Source: Myxococcales bacterium (GTDB lineage Bacteria > Myxococcota_A > Polyangia > Polyangiales > Ga0077539). Taken from it: 64,000 nucleotides of DNA. The position numbers and the translations under genes are program-made. The DNA lies in the NCBI GenBank assembly GCA_016792845.1, contig JAEUKH010000041.1, forward strand, positions 101,608 to 165,607. Reading direction: 5' to 3'. The notes beneath the pieces are model-generated. The model was not told the origin of the DNA. It did not search any database and worked only from the letters and a program-made list of their open reading frames with translations. Positions 26,347-35,137 of the stretch are shown piece after piece; position 1 is the first letter of the stretch; every line of letters starts with the position of its first letter.

Positions 26347-27897
26347 TCAGGTGCCTCGAAAGAGCTGCTGGTAGTAATCGTCGAGGGCCGCGATGCCCAT
26401 CTGCGAGAAGAAGGTCGAGTAGGCCATCCAGATGGCGATGCCGTTGAGGTCTTTGAAGATCGGCGGCAAAAACCGCGGGGGGCGCACCACGCCGTCGCTC
26501 ACCCGGGCGAGGAGCACGGGCACGTCTTCGTGGGCCACCTTGCCCGCGAAGAGCATGCGCACGAGCTCGGGGCGGCACGCGCGGATCGCCGCACGGATGA
26601 AGTGAAAATTGGTCACCAGACCCTTCGTGTACGCGAGGTCTTTGGTGAAGGGCGCGCCGCCGTTGAGGGTGCCGCCGCGGAAGACGCGCTTGGCCGCGTT
26701 GAAGCACTCTTCTTCTTCGTAGCCCTCGGTGCGGTGCCACTCGAAGACGTCGATGAAGTCGGCCCCGTCTTCGGCCTTGTCGATGGCGATCACCCGGTCG
26801 TTGAGGCGGCGCGCGCGGCGGGGGTGGCTGCGGAAGGTGAGCACCTCCATCAGCGCCGCGAGGCCCTCTTGCACCGCAGTGGTGCGCGGCGGGCCCTTGG
26901 CGAGCCAGCGCGCGACGTGCTGCGAGGCGCCGTTCAAACTCGTCGCGACGTGGACCCACCCCTCGTGCACTTCGAGGATGTCGACGTCGACCTTGCTGAA
27001 GCGCGCCGCCCCGCGGATCTTCACGTAGTCGCTGCCCGCCGCGGCGTCTGAGACGATGCCGTCGTCGAGCGAGACGTGCACCGCGTCTTCGCCGAAATAC
27101 TCTCGAAACCGCCCTTGCAGCATCTCGACCACCTGGGCGCTGTCGAGGTTGCGCTCCTCGGCCGGGCCGAGGGCGGCCTCGTCGAGGCTCGTCAAGAGCG
27201 CGTAGAGCGAGTGGGCGATGTCGCGGATCGTCGTCTGCCCGTCGGGGAAGGTGTCTTTCGGGCTTCCGTAGAGGCGACGCGCGTAGCCGTAGAACTCTGG
27301 CCGCCCCCGCGCGAGGAGCATCTTGCACACGTCGCGGTACTCAAGGCACGTCGCGCGGAGGATGCGCGCGAGGGCGTCGCCCGCGCCGAGGTCGCGCCGG
27401 ATGTCGTCGGCGAGGAGCTGAAAATCGCGCGCCCGCGCCGTAGGGTCGAAGCCGAGGTCGATGCGCGCGTACCCCTCGGCGTCGGCGCGCGGCAGCTCGC
27501 GGTACCGCGCCTTGCGGAATTGCTCCCAGGCGCCGGGCTCCCACTTCACCGCGTTCAAAATGCGAATCGGCGCTTGTGCGCGGTTCACGCGGTCGGCGTA
27601 GAGCGCGATCTTCTCTTTGTACGAGCGCCAGAAGCCCTCGGCCGGGAGCGGCATCGGCAGCGGCGGCGGCAGGCTCGTGCGCAGCACGTCGTCGTCGTCG
27701 GGCTCGCTCTCGGGCGAGGGCTCATCGAAGTTGGCCGCGGGGGTCTCGAAGACCTCTGGCGCGAGGGTCGCCTCGACGGGCGGCTCTGCGCGCTCGACGG
27801 CCTCGCTCACTCGGCTCACCCGCGACGCCGAGGGCGTGGTCTCTTGCCCCTCTGCGCGGGCGTCGCTCCGCGCTGGATTTTCTCTCGCCCGCGGCAT
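26347..27897 (-). CDS. DUF1704 QEGLA-motif putative zinc metalloprotease
   Basis: A 516-residue protein. The N-terminal ~85 residues are acidic and low complexity. The conserved domain has LNAVKWEP, then an HExxxH motif (HEGWVH, His311/Glu312/His316) and QEGLA (343-347), which defines the DUF1704 family, annotated as flavohemoglobin expression-modulating QEGLA proteins in bacteria. From memory, the eukaryotic relative MATCAP is a tubulin tyrosine carboxypeptidase with the same HExxxH. A peptidase is therefore plausible, but the bacterial substrate is unknown. I use the Met at 27897; two earlier starts (27903 GTG, 27933) are in frame. It is downstream of rimI on the same strand. Confidence 0.8.
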   Translation of the reverse strand: MPRARENPARSDARAEGQETTPSASRVSRVSEAVERAEPPVEATLAPEVFETPAANFDEPSPESEPDDDDVLRTSLPPPLPMPLPAEGFWRSYKEKIALYADRVNRAQAPIRILNAVKWEPGAWEQFRKARYRELPRADAEGYARIDLGFDPTARARDFQLLADDIRRDLGAGDALARILRATCLEYRDVCKMLLARGRPEFYGYARRLYGSPKDTFPDGQTTIRDIAHSLYALLTSLDEAALGPAEERNLDSAQVVEMLQGRFREYFGEDAVHVSLDDGIVSDAAAGSDYVKIRGAARFSKVDVDILEVHEGWVHVATSLNGASQHVARWLAKGPPRTTAVQEGLAALMEVLTFRSHPRRARRLNDRVIAIDKAEDGADFIDVFEWHRTEGYEEEECFNAAKRVFRGGTLNGGAPFTKDLAYTKGLVTNFHFIRAAIRACRPELVRMLFAGKVAHEDVPVLLARVSDGVVRPPRFLPPIFKDLNGIAIWMAYSTFFSQMGIAALDDYYQQLFRGT

Positions 27898-27965
27898 CGT
27901 CACGCACCATAGCCTTGCTCGAAAGCGCAGCACAACTCTCGGCCCAAGGCGCCGAACGTCAAGGC

Positions 27966-28439
27966 TTAGAGCTCTCGCGCGGGGGCATCGAGCGTCGCGC
28001 GCAAGAGCAGCGCGTCTTCGCCGTCGTCGTAGTAGCGATCGCGCCGGCCGACCTCGACGAAGCCGAGCGACGCATAGAGCGCGCGGGCCGCGGCGTTGCT
28101 CGGGCGCACTTCGAGCACCGCCGAGCGCGCGCCGTCACCCGCCGCCCACCGCAGCGTCTCTTGCATCGCGATGCGGGCGTGACCGCGGCGCTGGAAGCGC
28201 GGCGCGGTGGCCACGAAGAGCACCTCGACCTCATCGGCCACGCGCCACACGTTGATGAAGCCCGTGACCTCGACCGCGGCCGCCTCGTGCCACTCGGTGA
28301 CAAAGATCACGGCCCAGCTTCGGCTGAGCTCGGCGGCGAGCTGGTCGTGCGGGTCGTGACGGCCGAAGCACTGCCCCTCGATGGCGGCGAGGGTCTCGAG
28401 GTCGGCAACGGTGGCCCGACGGATGCGTAGCGCGCTCAT
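27966..28439 (-). CDS. rimI: RimI-like ribosomal-protein/N-terminal GNAT acetyltransferase
   Basis: A 157-residue GNAT protein (IRRATVADLETLAAIEGQCFG; VEVLFVATAPRFQRRGHARIAM; LEVRPSNAAARALYASLGF). The RRGHAR loop binds acetyl-CoA, and the NAAARALYASLGF segment is the RimI hallmark. E. coli RimI acetylates ribosomal protein S18 and other N-termini. The symbol is by family, not demonstrated. Frame is open upstream; I chose ATG 28439 for MSALRIRRA. Confidence 0.75.
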   Translation of the reverse strand: MSALRIRRATVADLETLAAIEGQCFGRHDPHDQLAAELSRSWAVIFVTEWHEAAAVEVTGFINVWRVADEVEVLFVATAPRFQRRGHARIAMQETLRWAAGDGARSAVLEVRPSNAAARALYASLGFVEVGRRDRYYDDGEDALLLRATLDAPAREL

Positions 28440-28527
28440 GGCTGAACTCAGGGCTCGCTTGTGGCCGCGAGAGGCGCCGCGACGCAAGGCCATTCTCGCG
28501 ACGGGTTCGAGGCCCGACCCGCGCGGC

Positions 28528-29223
28528 CTACGGGTCGACGAAGACCCGCACCCTGACGCGGCTCCCGAGGCCGCGCAGGTAGAGCCGCAGGGCCGCGGGG
28601 TAGCGCGCCTCGATGAGCCGCTGGCGGATCACACGCCGGGCCTCGCCGAGGGTCGCCTCGGCGCGGTACCCCTGGGCGAACTGGCCTGACTCGAAGGCCT
28701 CGCGTACGGCGCTGTCGTCGGGCTCGATGAGCCGCGGGTGGCGTTCGAGGAGCCACGCCTGGGCCACCGTGCGGCGCCTGAGCAGTGTGTCAAACTCGCT
28801 CGCGGTCAACCCGGTAGCGCTGAGGAGCGCGGCCACCCCGGGGTCGCCGCCGAGCTGCGCCACGACGCGCTGACGGGTCTGCGAGAGCGCCGACGGGTCG
28901 GGGTCGCCCGCGCCGCCGCGCTCGGCCTCGCGCACCACCGCGAGCTCGCCGAGGAGCCACTCCAACACGGCGGTGCTGACCGAGCGATCGACCGCGGTGG
29001 TGAGGGCCTCGGGCGCGCCGCGCATCTGGAGGTCTGCGCGGAGCAAGAGCACATACTCGCTGCGAAGGGCGTACCGGGGCGCGATGCCGCCCTCGGGTTC
29101 GAGCGAGGCGATCACGGCGTCGACGGGGTGCTCGCCGGGGGTGAGCCCGCTGCGCAGCACCGCCTCGGCGCCGGTGACTTGGAGCGCGACGCCGAGGGTG
29201 AGCGCCGCCAGCGTCGCGAGCAC
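28528..29223 (-). CDS. Putative exported helical protein, SurA-N-like
   Basis: A 231-residue protein, start GTG 29223, four bases after the UPF0158 stop. It opens with a hydrophobic, signal-like stretch (LATLAALTLGVALQVTGAEA). The rest is helical with the pattern AVDRSVSTAVLEWLLGELAVVREAE, FDTLLRRRTVAQAWLLER and REAFESGQFAQGYRAEATLGEARRVIRQRL, resembling the chaperone part of SurA/PpiC proteins without a PPIase domain. That is a pattern inference only. It forms an apparent operon with UPF0158 and glpK. Confidence 0.55.
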   Translation of the reverse strand: MLATLAALTLGVALQVTGAEAVLRSGLTPGEHPVDAVIASLEPEGGIAPRYALRSEYVLLLRADLQMRGAPEALTTAVDRSVSTAVLEWLLGELAVVREAERGGAGDPDPSALSQTRQRVVAQLGGDPGVAALLSATGLTASEFDTLLRRRTVAQAWLLERHPRLIEPDDSAVREAFESGQFAQGYRAEATLGEARRVIRQRLIEARYPAALRLYLRGLGSRVRVRVFVDP

Positions 29224-29227
29224 GGGC

Positions 29228-29929
29228 TCAGCCCTTCGACGGGCCGTCGCTGCCGCCCACCGGCGCGTCGTCGCTGCGGAAGTTCTTTCGGTCGCGCAAA
29301 AATTCGAGGAAGGCGATGGCCGTCTCGATCTCGCGGGTGGGCACGAGGTCGGCCGCGTCGCGGAGGCGGCGACGCATGCCCTCCATGCCGACCCGGGCGC
29401 GGCGCAGCATCGCCACGGCCTCGTCTTCGGCGCTCTCGCCCTCGGCGGCGGCCTCGGGCGCATCGGGCGGCGGCGGCACCCACACGGGCCGCGGCACGGC
29501 CTCGACGTTGTGGGCTTCGAGCCACGACTCCATGCACGCCTTCAGCCGGTCGGTGCGAAACTGAAACCACCGCTCGCGGTCGGCGGGGAAGCTCATCAGC
29601 ACGTCTTTGAAGCGCCGAAACGCGCCCTTGCCGTCGATGGCCGACACGAGCCGCCCGCGCAGGTCGGGCTCGGTCACCGTGGCGATGAAGCGCTCCATCC
29701 AGCGGTACTGCTCGCGCGACGACACCGGGTCGACGCGCAGATACTGGGTGTCTGCGGCGATGCGCTGGTGCATCGCCGGGTCGGCCACGCCGTCGACCAC
29801 CCGCAGCACCTCGCCCGTGCCGACGTGGAGGTACGAATGCACCTCGGGCGCGTTGTTCTCAAACGCGTCTTCGAGGGCCTCCCATGAAATTTCAAGCCGA
29901 CGTCTCTCGGCCTTTGGTGCGTCGCTCAT
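29228..29929 (-). CDS. UPF0158 family protein
   Basis: A 233-residue protein with LEISWEALEDAFENNAPEVHSYL, RIAADTQYLRVDPVSSREQYRWMERFIATV and a FKDVLMSFPADRERWFQF segment, matching the UPF0158 family (conserved, uncharacterised). The N-terminal half contains the family domain; the C-terminal half is charged and likely helical. The ATG overlaps the glpK stop by four bases (ATGA), so it is translationally coupled to glpK. Its function is unknown. Confidence 0.8.
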   Translation of the reverse strand: MSDAPKAERRRLEISWEALEDAFENNAPEVHSYLHVGTGEVLRVVDGVADPAMHQRIAADTQYLRVDPVSSREQYRWMERFIATVTEPDLRGRLVSAIDGKGAFRRFKDVLMSFPADRERWFQFRTDRLKACMESWLEAHNVEAVPRPVWVPPPPDAPEAAAEGESAEDEAVAMLRRARVGMEGMRRRLRDAADLVPTREIETAIAFLEFLRDRKNFRSDDAPVGGSDGPSKG

Positions 29930-31425
29930 GCCCTGCTCCCTGAATGCTGGAGGGCCCGCGCCACGGCGACCTTCCACCGGTGGCGAAGTTGCTCGGCCGC
30001 GGCGGTCTCGGCCGACGGCGAAAAGGTACGTTCTACGGTCAGCGCCCCTGCGATCTCGTCGCGCGAGGTGACCATCCCTGCGCCGATGGCGGCGAGCATC
30101 CCCGCGCCCATCGCGGTGGTCTCGACGACCCGCGGCCGCACCACCCGGGTGCCCGCCACGTCGGCCTGGATCTGAAGCAAGAGGTCGTTCGCCGCGGCGC
30201 CGCCGTCGGCCCGCATCGACGCGATGGGCGCGCCCGCGTCGGCGGCCATCGCATCGACGAGGTCGGCGATTTCGAGCGCGATGCCGTCGAGGCACGCCCG
30301 CGCGATGTGGCCCCGGGTGGTGTCGCGCCCGAGGCCCGTGAGCAGCCCCCGCGCGGCGGGATCCCAGTAGGGCGCCCCGAGGCCCGTGAGCGCCGGCACG
30401 AACACCACCTCGCCCGCGTCGGGCACGGTGCGCGCGAGCACCTCGATCTCGGCCGAGCTCGCGATCAAGCCGAGCCCGTCGCGGAGCCACTGCACCGCGG
30501 CCCCGGCCACAAAGGCCGAGCCTTCGAGGGCGTAAACCACTTCGCCTGGGATCTCCCACCCGATGGTGCTCAGCAGTCGGTGCTTCGAGGGCACCGGCTC
30601 GGCCCCCACGTTCATCAGCACGAAGGCCCCGGTGCCGTAGGTGCACTTCACGTCACCCTTCTGGAAGCACCCCTGCCCGAAGAGCGCGGCTTGTTGATCG
30701 CCCGCGATGCCCGCGATGGGGATGCCGTCAGGGAGCCCCGCGAAGCCCTTGGTGCGCCCGAACACCCCTGCGCTCGGCACGACCTCGGGCAAGATCTGCC
30801 GCGGCACCCCGAGGGCCCCGAGCAGCGCATCATCCCATTGGCGGGTCTTGAGCGAGAGCAGGAGCGTGCGCGACGCGTTGGTGACGTCGGTCACATGGGC
30901 GCCGCCGGTGAGGTACGACACCAGCCAGGTGTCGATGGTGCCGAAGGCCAGCTCGCCCGCCGCGGCGCGAGCCCGAGCGCCCTCGATGTGGTCGAGAAGC
31001 CACGCGATTTTGGTGCCCGAGAAGTACGGGTCGAGGAGGAGCCCCGCGCGCTCGTACACCAGCGACTCGACGCCCTCTTCGCGAAGCGACGCGCACATCT
31101 CGGCGGTGCGACGGTCTTGCCAGACGATGGCGCGGTGCAGGGGTCGGCCCGAGCGCCGCTCCCAGAGCACGGTGGTCTCGCGTTGGTTGGTGATGCCGAT
31201 GGCCCCGAGCCGGTGGGGGTCTTGGCCCCAGAGGCGCAGCGCCTCGGCCACCGCGGTCTCGACCCCGGCGGCGATCTCGACGGCGTCATGCTCGACCATG
31301 CCTGGCCCCGGAAAGTGCTGCGGCACCGGCACCGAGGCCCTGGCGTGAACCGCCCCGTGGAGGTCGATGACGAGCACCGTCGTGCCCGTCGTACCCTGGT
31401 CGATCGCGAGGATATGGTCGCCCAT
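29926..31425 (-). CDS. glpK: Glycerol kinase
   Basis: A 499-residue FGGY-family kinase beginning MGDHILAIDQGTTGTTVLV (phosphate-1 loop). Landmarks: NQRETTVLWERRSGRPLHRAIVWQDRRT, SGTKIAWLLDH, GIAGDQQAALFGQGCF, KCTYGTGAFVLMN, APYWDPAARGLLTGLGRDT and RADGGAAANDLLLQIQAD. Length agrees with E. coli GlpK (502). It phosphorylates glycerol with ATP to glycerol-3-phosphate. No glpF or glpD is in the window. An in-frame GTG 12 bases upstream is an alternative start. Shares an operon with two hypothetical genes. Confidence 0.97.
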   Translation of the reverse strand: MGDHILAIDQGTTGTTVLVIDLHGAVHARASVPVPQHFPGPGMVEHDAVEIAAGVETAVAEALRLWGQDPHRLGAIGITNQRETTVLWERRSGRPLHRAIVWQDRRTAEMCASLREEGVESLVYERAGLLLDPYFSGTKIAWLLDHIEGARARAAAGELAFGTIDTWLVSYLTGGAHVTDVTNASRTLLLSLKTRQWDDALLGALGVPRQILPEVVPSAGVFGRTKGFAGLPDGIPIAGIAGDQQAALFGQGCFQKGDVKCTYGTGAFVLMNVGAEPVPSKHRLLSTIGWEIPGEVVYALEGSAFVAGAAVQWLRDGLGLIASSAEIEVLARTVPDAGEVVFVPALTGLGAPYWDPAARGLLTGLGRDTTRGHIARACLDGIALEIADLVDAMAADAGAPIASMRADGGAAANDLLLQIQADVAGTRVVRPRVVETTAMGAGMLAAIGAGMVTSRDEIAGALTVERTFSPSAETAAAEQLRHRWKVAVARALQHSGSRA

Positions 31426-31609
31426 CACATTGCCCACGCGATGATGTATCGGCAAGCTCGCCCTCGTAGCAAGCGCTCTCGACATCGACAGATCACGATG
31501 CACAATGGCGGTCAGGCGTTGGCGCCGACCGCCGCCGTCTGGGCGCGGCGGTGCGGCGGGGCCTTGAGGGCGCTGCCGGGTGGGCGAGCGCGAGAGCGAA
31601 GGTGAAGCG

Positions 31610-32266
31610 ATGAGCCGCGAGGAGTTCGAGAAGGTCGTCAAGGCGATGCAATCTGAGGGCGTCGCGCTCTCGATGCCGAACTTGATGGTGCGTACAGAGT
31701 TGCCCCGAGCGGTGATCGAAGAGTGGCTGGCCGAGCTTGAGCGCGGCGGCACCGCGCCGGGCACCGAGGGGGCATCGCGCGCGCGACGCGGCGACGCCCG
31801 CGACACCACCCGCACCGCCGTGGGCGAGGCCCTCGACGAGCTCGAGAAGCTGAAATCGCGGGCCGACGGGCTGCGCAAAGAGATCGTCGACAAGGCCACC
31901 GAGAAGGTCGTGAAAGAGACCCTCGGGGTCGACCTCGGCCTCGGGGGCGCCGGGCGCAAGCGCAAGAAGGTGTCGCCGAGGTCGCAGAAAGACCTCCGCA
32001 TCGCGGGGCTCTTGGGGCTCCTCGGCGGGCCCTTCGGGTTCTTCTACGCGGCGCCGATGCTGACCGCGGGGCTCGTCTCGGCGCTTTACCTCGTCGCCTT
32101 GGTGGGCTTGAATTTTGTGCCCCTGCTCGGCACGGCGATCTTGATGTACGCGGTGCCGATTGTTCACCTCGCGAGCGCGGTGGTGAGCGCGGCGTATGCG
32201 TGGCGCTACAACCGCTCGGGCAAGCGCGGGGCGCTCATCCCTGCGAGCGACGACGCTGAGTCGTGA
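31610..32266 (+). CDS. Membrane protein with N-terminal HTH-like and coiled-coil segments
   Basis: A 218-residue protein, ATG 31610, with AAGG eight bases upstream. Residues ~5-45 look like a small helix-turn-helix-type unit (SMPNLMVRTELPRAVIEEWL), ~70-105 is a coiled coil (DELEKLKSRADGLRKEI), then a basic KRKK patch, and two or three TM segments (~131-163, 165-195) near the C-terminus. No known family comes to mind. It is divergent from glpK, with 184 bases between. Confidence 0.6.
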   Translation: MSREEFEKVVKAMQSEGVALSMPNLMVRTELPRAVIEEWLAELERGGTAPGTEGASRARRGDARDTTRTAVGEALDELEKLKSRADGLRKEIVDKATEKVVKETLGVDLGLGGAGRKRKKVSPRSQKDLRIAGLLGLLGGPFGFFYAAPMLTAGLVSALYLVALVGLNFVPLLGTAILMYAVPIVHLASAVVSAAYAWRYNRSGKRGALIPASDDAES

Positions 32267-32324
32267 CAGGCGGGGCGCGGGTGCGCGTTGACGAAGGGCC
32301 GACGCTCACCTACCACACAGAGCG

Positions 32325-32930
32325 ATGAGCGATTCGGCCGAGCTTTCTTCTCTCGCAGCGCGGGCTTTGTCTCGCCGACATCTGTTGGTTCTCTCGGGGG
32401 TCGCCGGGGTCACCGGCGCCGCCGCCGCGGGCTGTGACGGCGACGACCCGCCCCTCGCGGGGGCTTGTCCGGTCTCGGCCGACGCGAGCGTCACGGTGCC
32501 GACTGACCCGCCGATGTGCGGCACCGAAGATTTCGTCGCGGCGATCGCACTGAGCGACCTGCCCGCGGGCTGCATCCGTCAGGTGTCGCGCCGCAACCCG
32601 ACGCTGCGCGCCTTCCTCATTCACGACGCCGCGGGCATCTACGCGATGACCTTCGTGTGCACCCACACCGGCTGTTTTTTACCGCCGCCGGTGACCCGCA
32701 ACGGGGTGTCGGTGATCCAGTGCAACTGCCACTTCTCGGAGTTTAGCCTTGAGGGCGTCCCGGCCCAGGGCTCGGTGGCGACGCGGGCGCTCGAGCAGTA
32801 CCGGGTGCGCATCTGCGACGGGCTCGTGTACGTCAACACCCGCGACATCGTGCCTGCGGGCACGCGCGTCCGCCCTGACGGCACGACGGTCAACCCCGAC
32901 GCCGGGGCGAGCCTCGACGCCGCGATGTGA
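32325..32930 (+). CDS. Tat-exported Rieske [2Fe-2S] protein
   Basis: A 201-residue protein. The N-terminus holds SRRHLLVLSGVAGV, a Tat-like twin-arginine signal, followed by Ala-rich AAAAGC (Cys37), so it may be a lipoprotein. The Rieske domain has CTHTGC (Cys112, His114) and CNCH (Cys133, His136) as cluster ligands, and Cys117-Cys135 as the usual disulfide. Such proteins serve in cytochrome bc complexes or as stand-alone periplasmic electron carriers; no bc gene is adjacent, so the partner is unknown. The stop abuts the maf stop (convergent, no gap). Confidence 0.88.
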   Translation: MSDSAELSSLAARALSRRHLLVLSGVAGVTGAAAAGCDGDDPPLAGACPVSADASVTVPTDPPMCGTEDFVAAIALSDLPAGCIRQVSRRNPTLRAFLIHDAAGIYAMTFVCTHTGCFLPPPVTRNGVSVIQCNCHFSEFSLEGVPAQGSVATRALEQYRVRICDGLVYVNTRDIVPAGTRVRPDGTTVNPDAGASLDAAM

Positions 32931-33524
32931 TCACAGCATCGGGTAGCCGCCCGCTTCGAGGAGCGCCACCACCTTGGTGAGCGGCAGCCCGATCACCGCG
33001 GTAAAATCATCGCCGCGGATCGTCTCAAAGAGCGCGATGCCGCGGGCCTCGACGCGGTAGCTGCCCGCACAATCGAGGGGCGCGTCGGCCTCGACGTAGC
33101 GCCTCAGGGTCGCCGCATCGAGGGCCCGCATGGTGAGCGCGTGAACGTCTGTGGCCTCGCCGAGGTAGCCCGTCGCGGCCCTCACCACGGTCACCGAGGT
33201 GACGAGCTGGTGGGTCTTGCCCGAGAGCCGCACGAGCTGCGCCACGGCCGCGTCGGCGGTGCCGGGCTTGTCGAGCCGCGCGCCGTCGAGGGTGGCGATC
33301 TGGTCGCTGCCGATCACCCACGCGTCGGGGTAGAGACGGCTCACCGAGAGGGCCTTCTCGCGCCCGAGGCGCTGCGAGAGGGCCGCCGCCCCGAGCGCGG
33401 CGTGGGCGCGCTTGCCGGCCTCTTCGTCGTAGGGCGGCGCGACGGCCTCGAAGGGCCGCCCGAGGCGCTCAAGGAGCATCTTTCGGTAGCGGCTGGTGCT
33501 GGCCAGAATGAGCGATGTTGTCAT
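32931..33524 (-). CDS. Maf/YceF-like nucleotide pyrophosphatase
   Basis: A 197-residue protein: LILASTSRYRKMLLERLG, IGSDQIATLDG, LVTSVTVV, LDCAGSYRVEARGIALFE, and VIGLPLTKVVALLEAGG. The GSDQ and CAGSYR segments are typical of the Maf/YceF family, most like YceF (7-methyl-GTP pyrophosphatase), a house-cleaning enzyme. I assign the YceF subgroup by resemblance of the CAGSY stretch. ATG 33524. Operon with the amidase upstream (27-base gap). Confidence 0.87.
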   Translation of the reverse strand: MTTSLILASTSRYRKMLLERLGRPFEAVAPPYDEEAGKRAHAALGAAALSQRLGREKALSVSRLYPDAWVIGSDQIATLDGARLDKPGTADAAVAQLVRLSGKTHQLVTSVTVVRAATGYLGEATDVHALTMRALDAATLRRYVEADAPLDCAGSYRVEARGIALFETIRGDDFTAVIGLPLTKVVALLEAGGYPML

Positions 33525-33551
33525 GGTGAGGGCTCGGACGCGGCGCCGGGG

Positions 33552-35006
33552 TCAACACCAGCGGGCGGGCGCGACCCAGCCACCGTGGGCCTCTTCGAGG
33601 GCCAGCGCAACCGCGAGGGTGAGGTGGTCGGCGCCTTGGGCGGCGACGAGCTGGAGACCCGTCGGGAGGCCGCGCGGGTCGAGCCCCATGGGCACCGAGG
33701 TCGCAGGCAATTCGAGCGCGTTGACGAAGCCCGTAAAGCCGATCGAGGGGATGCTCAGAAGCGGCGCGTGATGCCGCGGCGCGATCTGGGGGAAGGTCGG
33801 CATCACCAGCACCGTCGGGCCTTCGAGGAGCCGCGCGAGGGTCTCCCGGAGGCTCCGCAAGGCGGCCCGCATCGCGGCCTGGCGGCGCGGCAAGAGACCC
33901 GGCAAGGCCTCGACCACGCAGAGCCCCAAGGCCGCCAAGGTGTAGGGCGGACGCCCCAAGAGCGCCGCGGGCAAGCGCCCCAGGGCGCGGGCGGGCGTGA
34001 CGGTCTCGCCGGCCCCCAACAAGGCGCCGAAGGCCTCGGCGTTGCCGTCGTGCATGCACGCGCTCCAGATCTCGAAGGCGTCGCGGAGGGCCGTGAGGCG
34101 GAGGCTCGTCACCCGCGCGCCGCGCGCACCGAGCGAGGCCACCGCGCGGTGTTGCGCGTCGCGGAGGGCCGTGTCGACGCGCACCCCGAACGAGGTCTCG
34201 GGGTCGAGGTCGAGCACCGTGAGGGCCCGAAGGTCGACGGTGCCTGGGTCGTGAAGGGGCATCGGGCGGCACGCAGGGTCGTGCCCGTCGGGGCCAGCCA
34301 GGAGCGAGAGCAGCGGGTAGAGGTCGCGCGCGCTGCGGCAGAGCGGGCCCGTCGCGAGCATCCGCGAGGCCGCGCCCACCGGAGCGGGAAACTGCCCCGT
34401 CGAGGGCACCATGCACCCCGAGGGTTTGTGCCCAAACACGCCGTTGAAGAAGGCCGGCAGACGGATCGAGCCGCCCACGTCGCTGCCGAGGCCGAAGGGG
34501 CTCATCGCGGCCCCCACGGCGGCGCCCTCGCCCCCGCTCGAACCGCCCGCGATGCGCGCGGGGTCGTAGGCCCCGGTGGTGCGCCCGTACACATGGTTGG
34601 CGCTCTCGACCCACATGCAGAGCTCGCTCGTGTTGGTGAGCCCGAGCGCGATGGCCCCTGCCTTTCGGAGCCGCGCCACCGCCGTCGCGTCGCCCGTCGC
34701 CCTGTACCCGCGGCGCGCCACGAGGCCGGCGGTCTGCGGCATCGCCTCGAACGCGAAGCACTCTTTGATGGTGCAGGGCACCCCGTGGAGCGGCCCCAGC
34801 GCATCACCCCGCGCGACCGCGGCGTCGGCGGCGTCGGCCTCGCGAAGCGCGGCCTCGAAGCGCGGCACGACCACTGCGTTGACCGTCGGGTTGACCCGCG
34901 CGATCTGCGCGAGGTGGGCCTCGACCAACGCGCGGGCGCTCACCGCCCCCGAGCGCACCTTCGCGGCAAGGTCGACCGCAGGGCTCAGACAGACTTCATC
35001 GATCAT
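33552..35006 (-). CDS. Amidase signature family hydrolase
   Basis: A 484-residue amidase-signature enzyme. Catalytic Ser-cisSer-Lys residues are visible: Lys81 in CTIKECFAF, the cis-Ser in the GGSSGGEGAAVG signature (155-165) and the nucleophile Ser180 in GSDVGGSIR. It hydrolyses amides, and the family spans glutamyl-tRNA amidotransferase GatA, FAAH-like and other amidases. The absence of gatB/gatC neighbours makes a GatA role unlikely, and the overall pattern is closer to FAAH-type enzymes. The substrate is unknown. ATG 35006. Confidence 0.85.
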   Translation of the reverse strand: MIDEVCLSPAVDLAAKVRSGAVSARALVEAHLAQIARVNPTVNAVVVPRFEAALREADAADAAVARGDALGPLHGVPCTIKECFAFEAMPQTAGLVARRGYRATGDATAVARLRKAGAIALGLTNTSELCMWVESANHVYGRTTGAYDPARIAGGSSGGEGAAVGAAMSPFGLGSDVGGSIRLPAFFNGVFGHKPSGCMVPSTGQFPAPVGAASRMLATGPLCRSARDLYPLLSLLAGPDGHDPACRPMPLHDPGTVDLRALTVLDLDPETSFGVRVDTALRDAQHRAVASLGARGARVTSLRLTALRDAFEIWSACMHDGNAEAFGALLGAGETVTPARALGRLPAALLGRPPYTLAALGLCVVEALPGLLPRRQAAMRAALRSLRETLARLLEGPTVLVMPTFPQIAPRHHAPLLSIPSIGFTGFVNALELPATSVPMGLDPRGLPTGLQLVAAQGADHLTLAVALALEEAHGGWVAPARWC

Positions 35007-35137
35007 CGGCGCCTCTCAAGAGGGCCCAGACGGTACGCTCTTCTGCCGGGCAATGGCAGGCCGCACTGCGGCGCCTCGGGCCACGAAGCGATTGCCACCG
35101 CGCGCGCCCGAAAGGTAAGACTTGAGGCATTGTGGTG

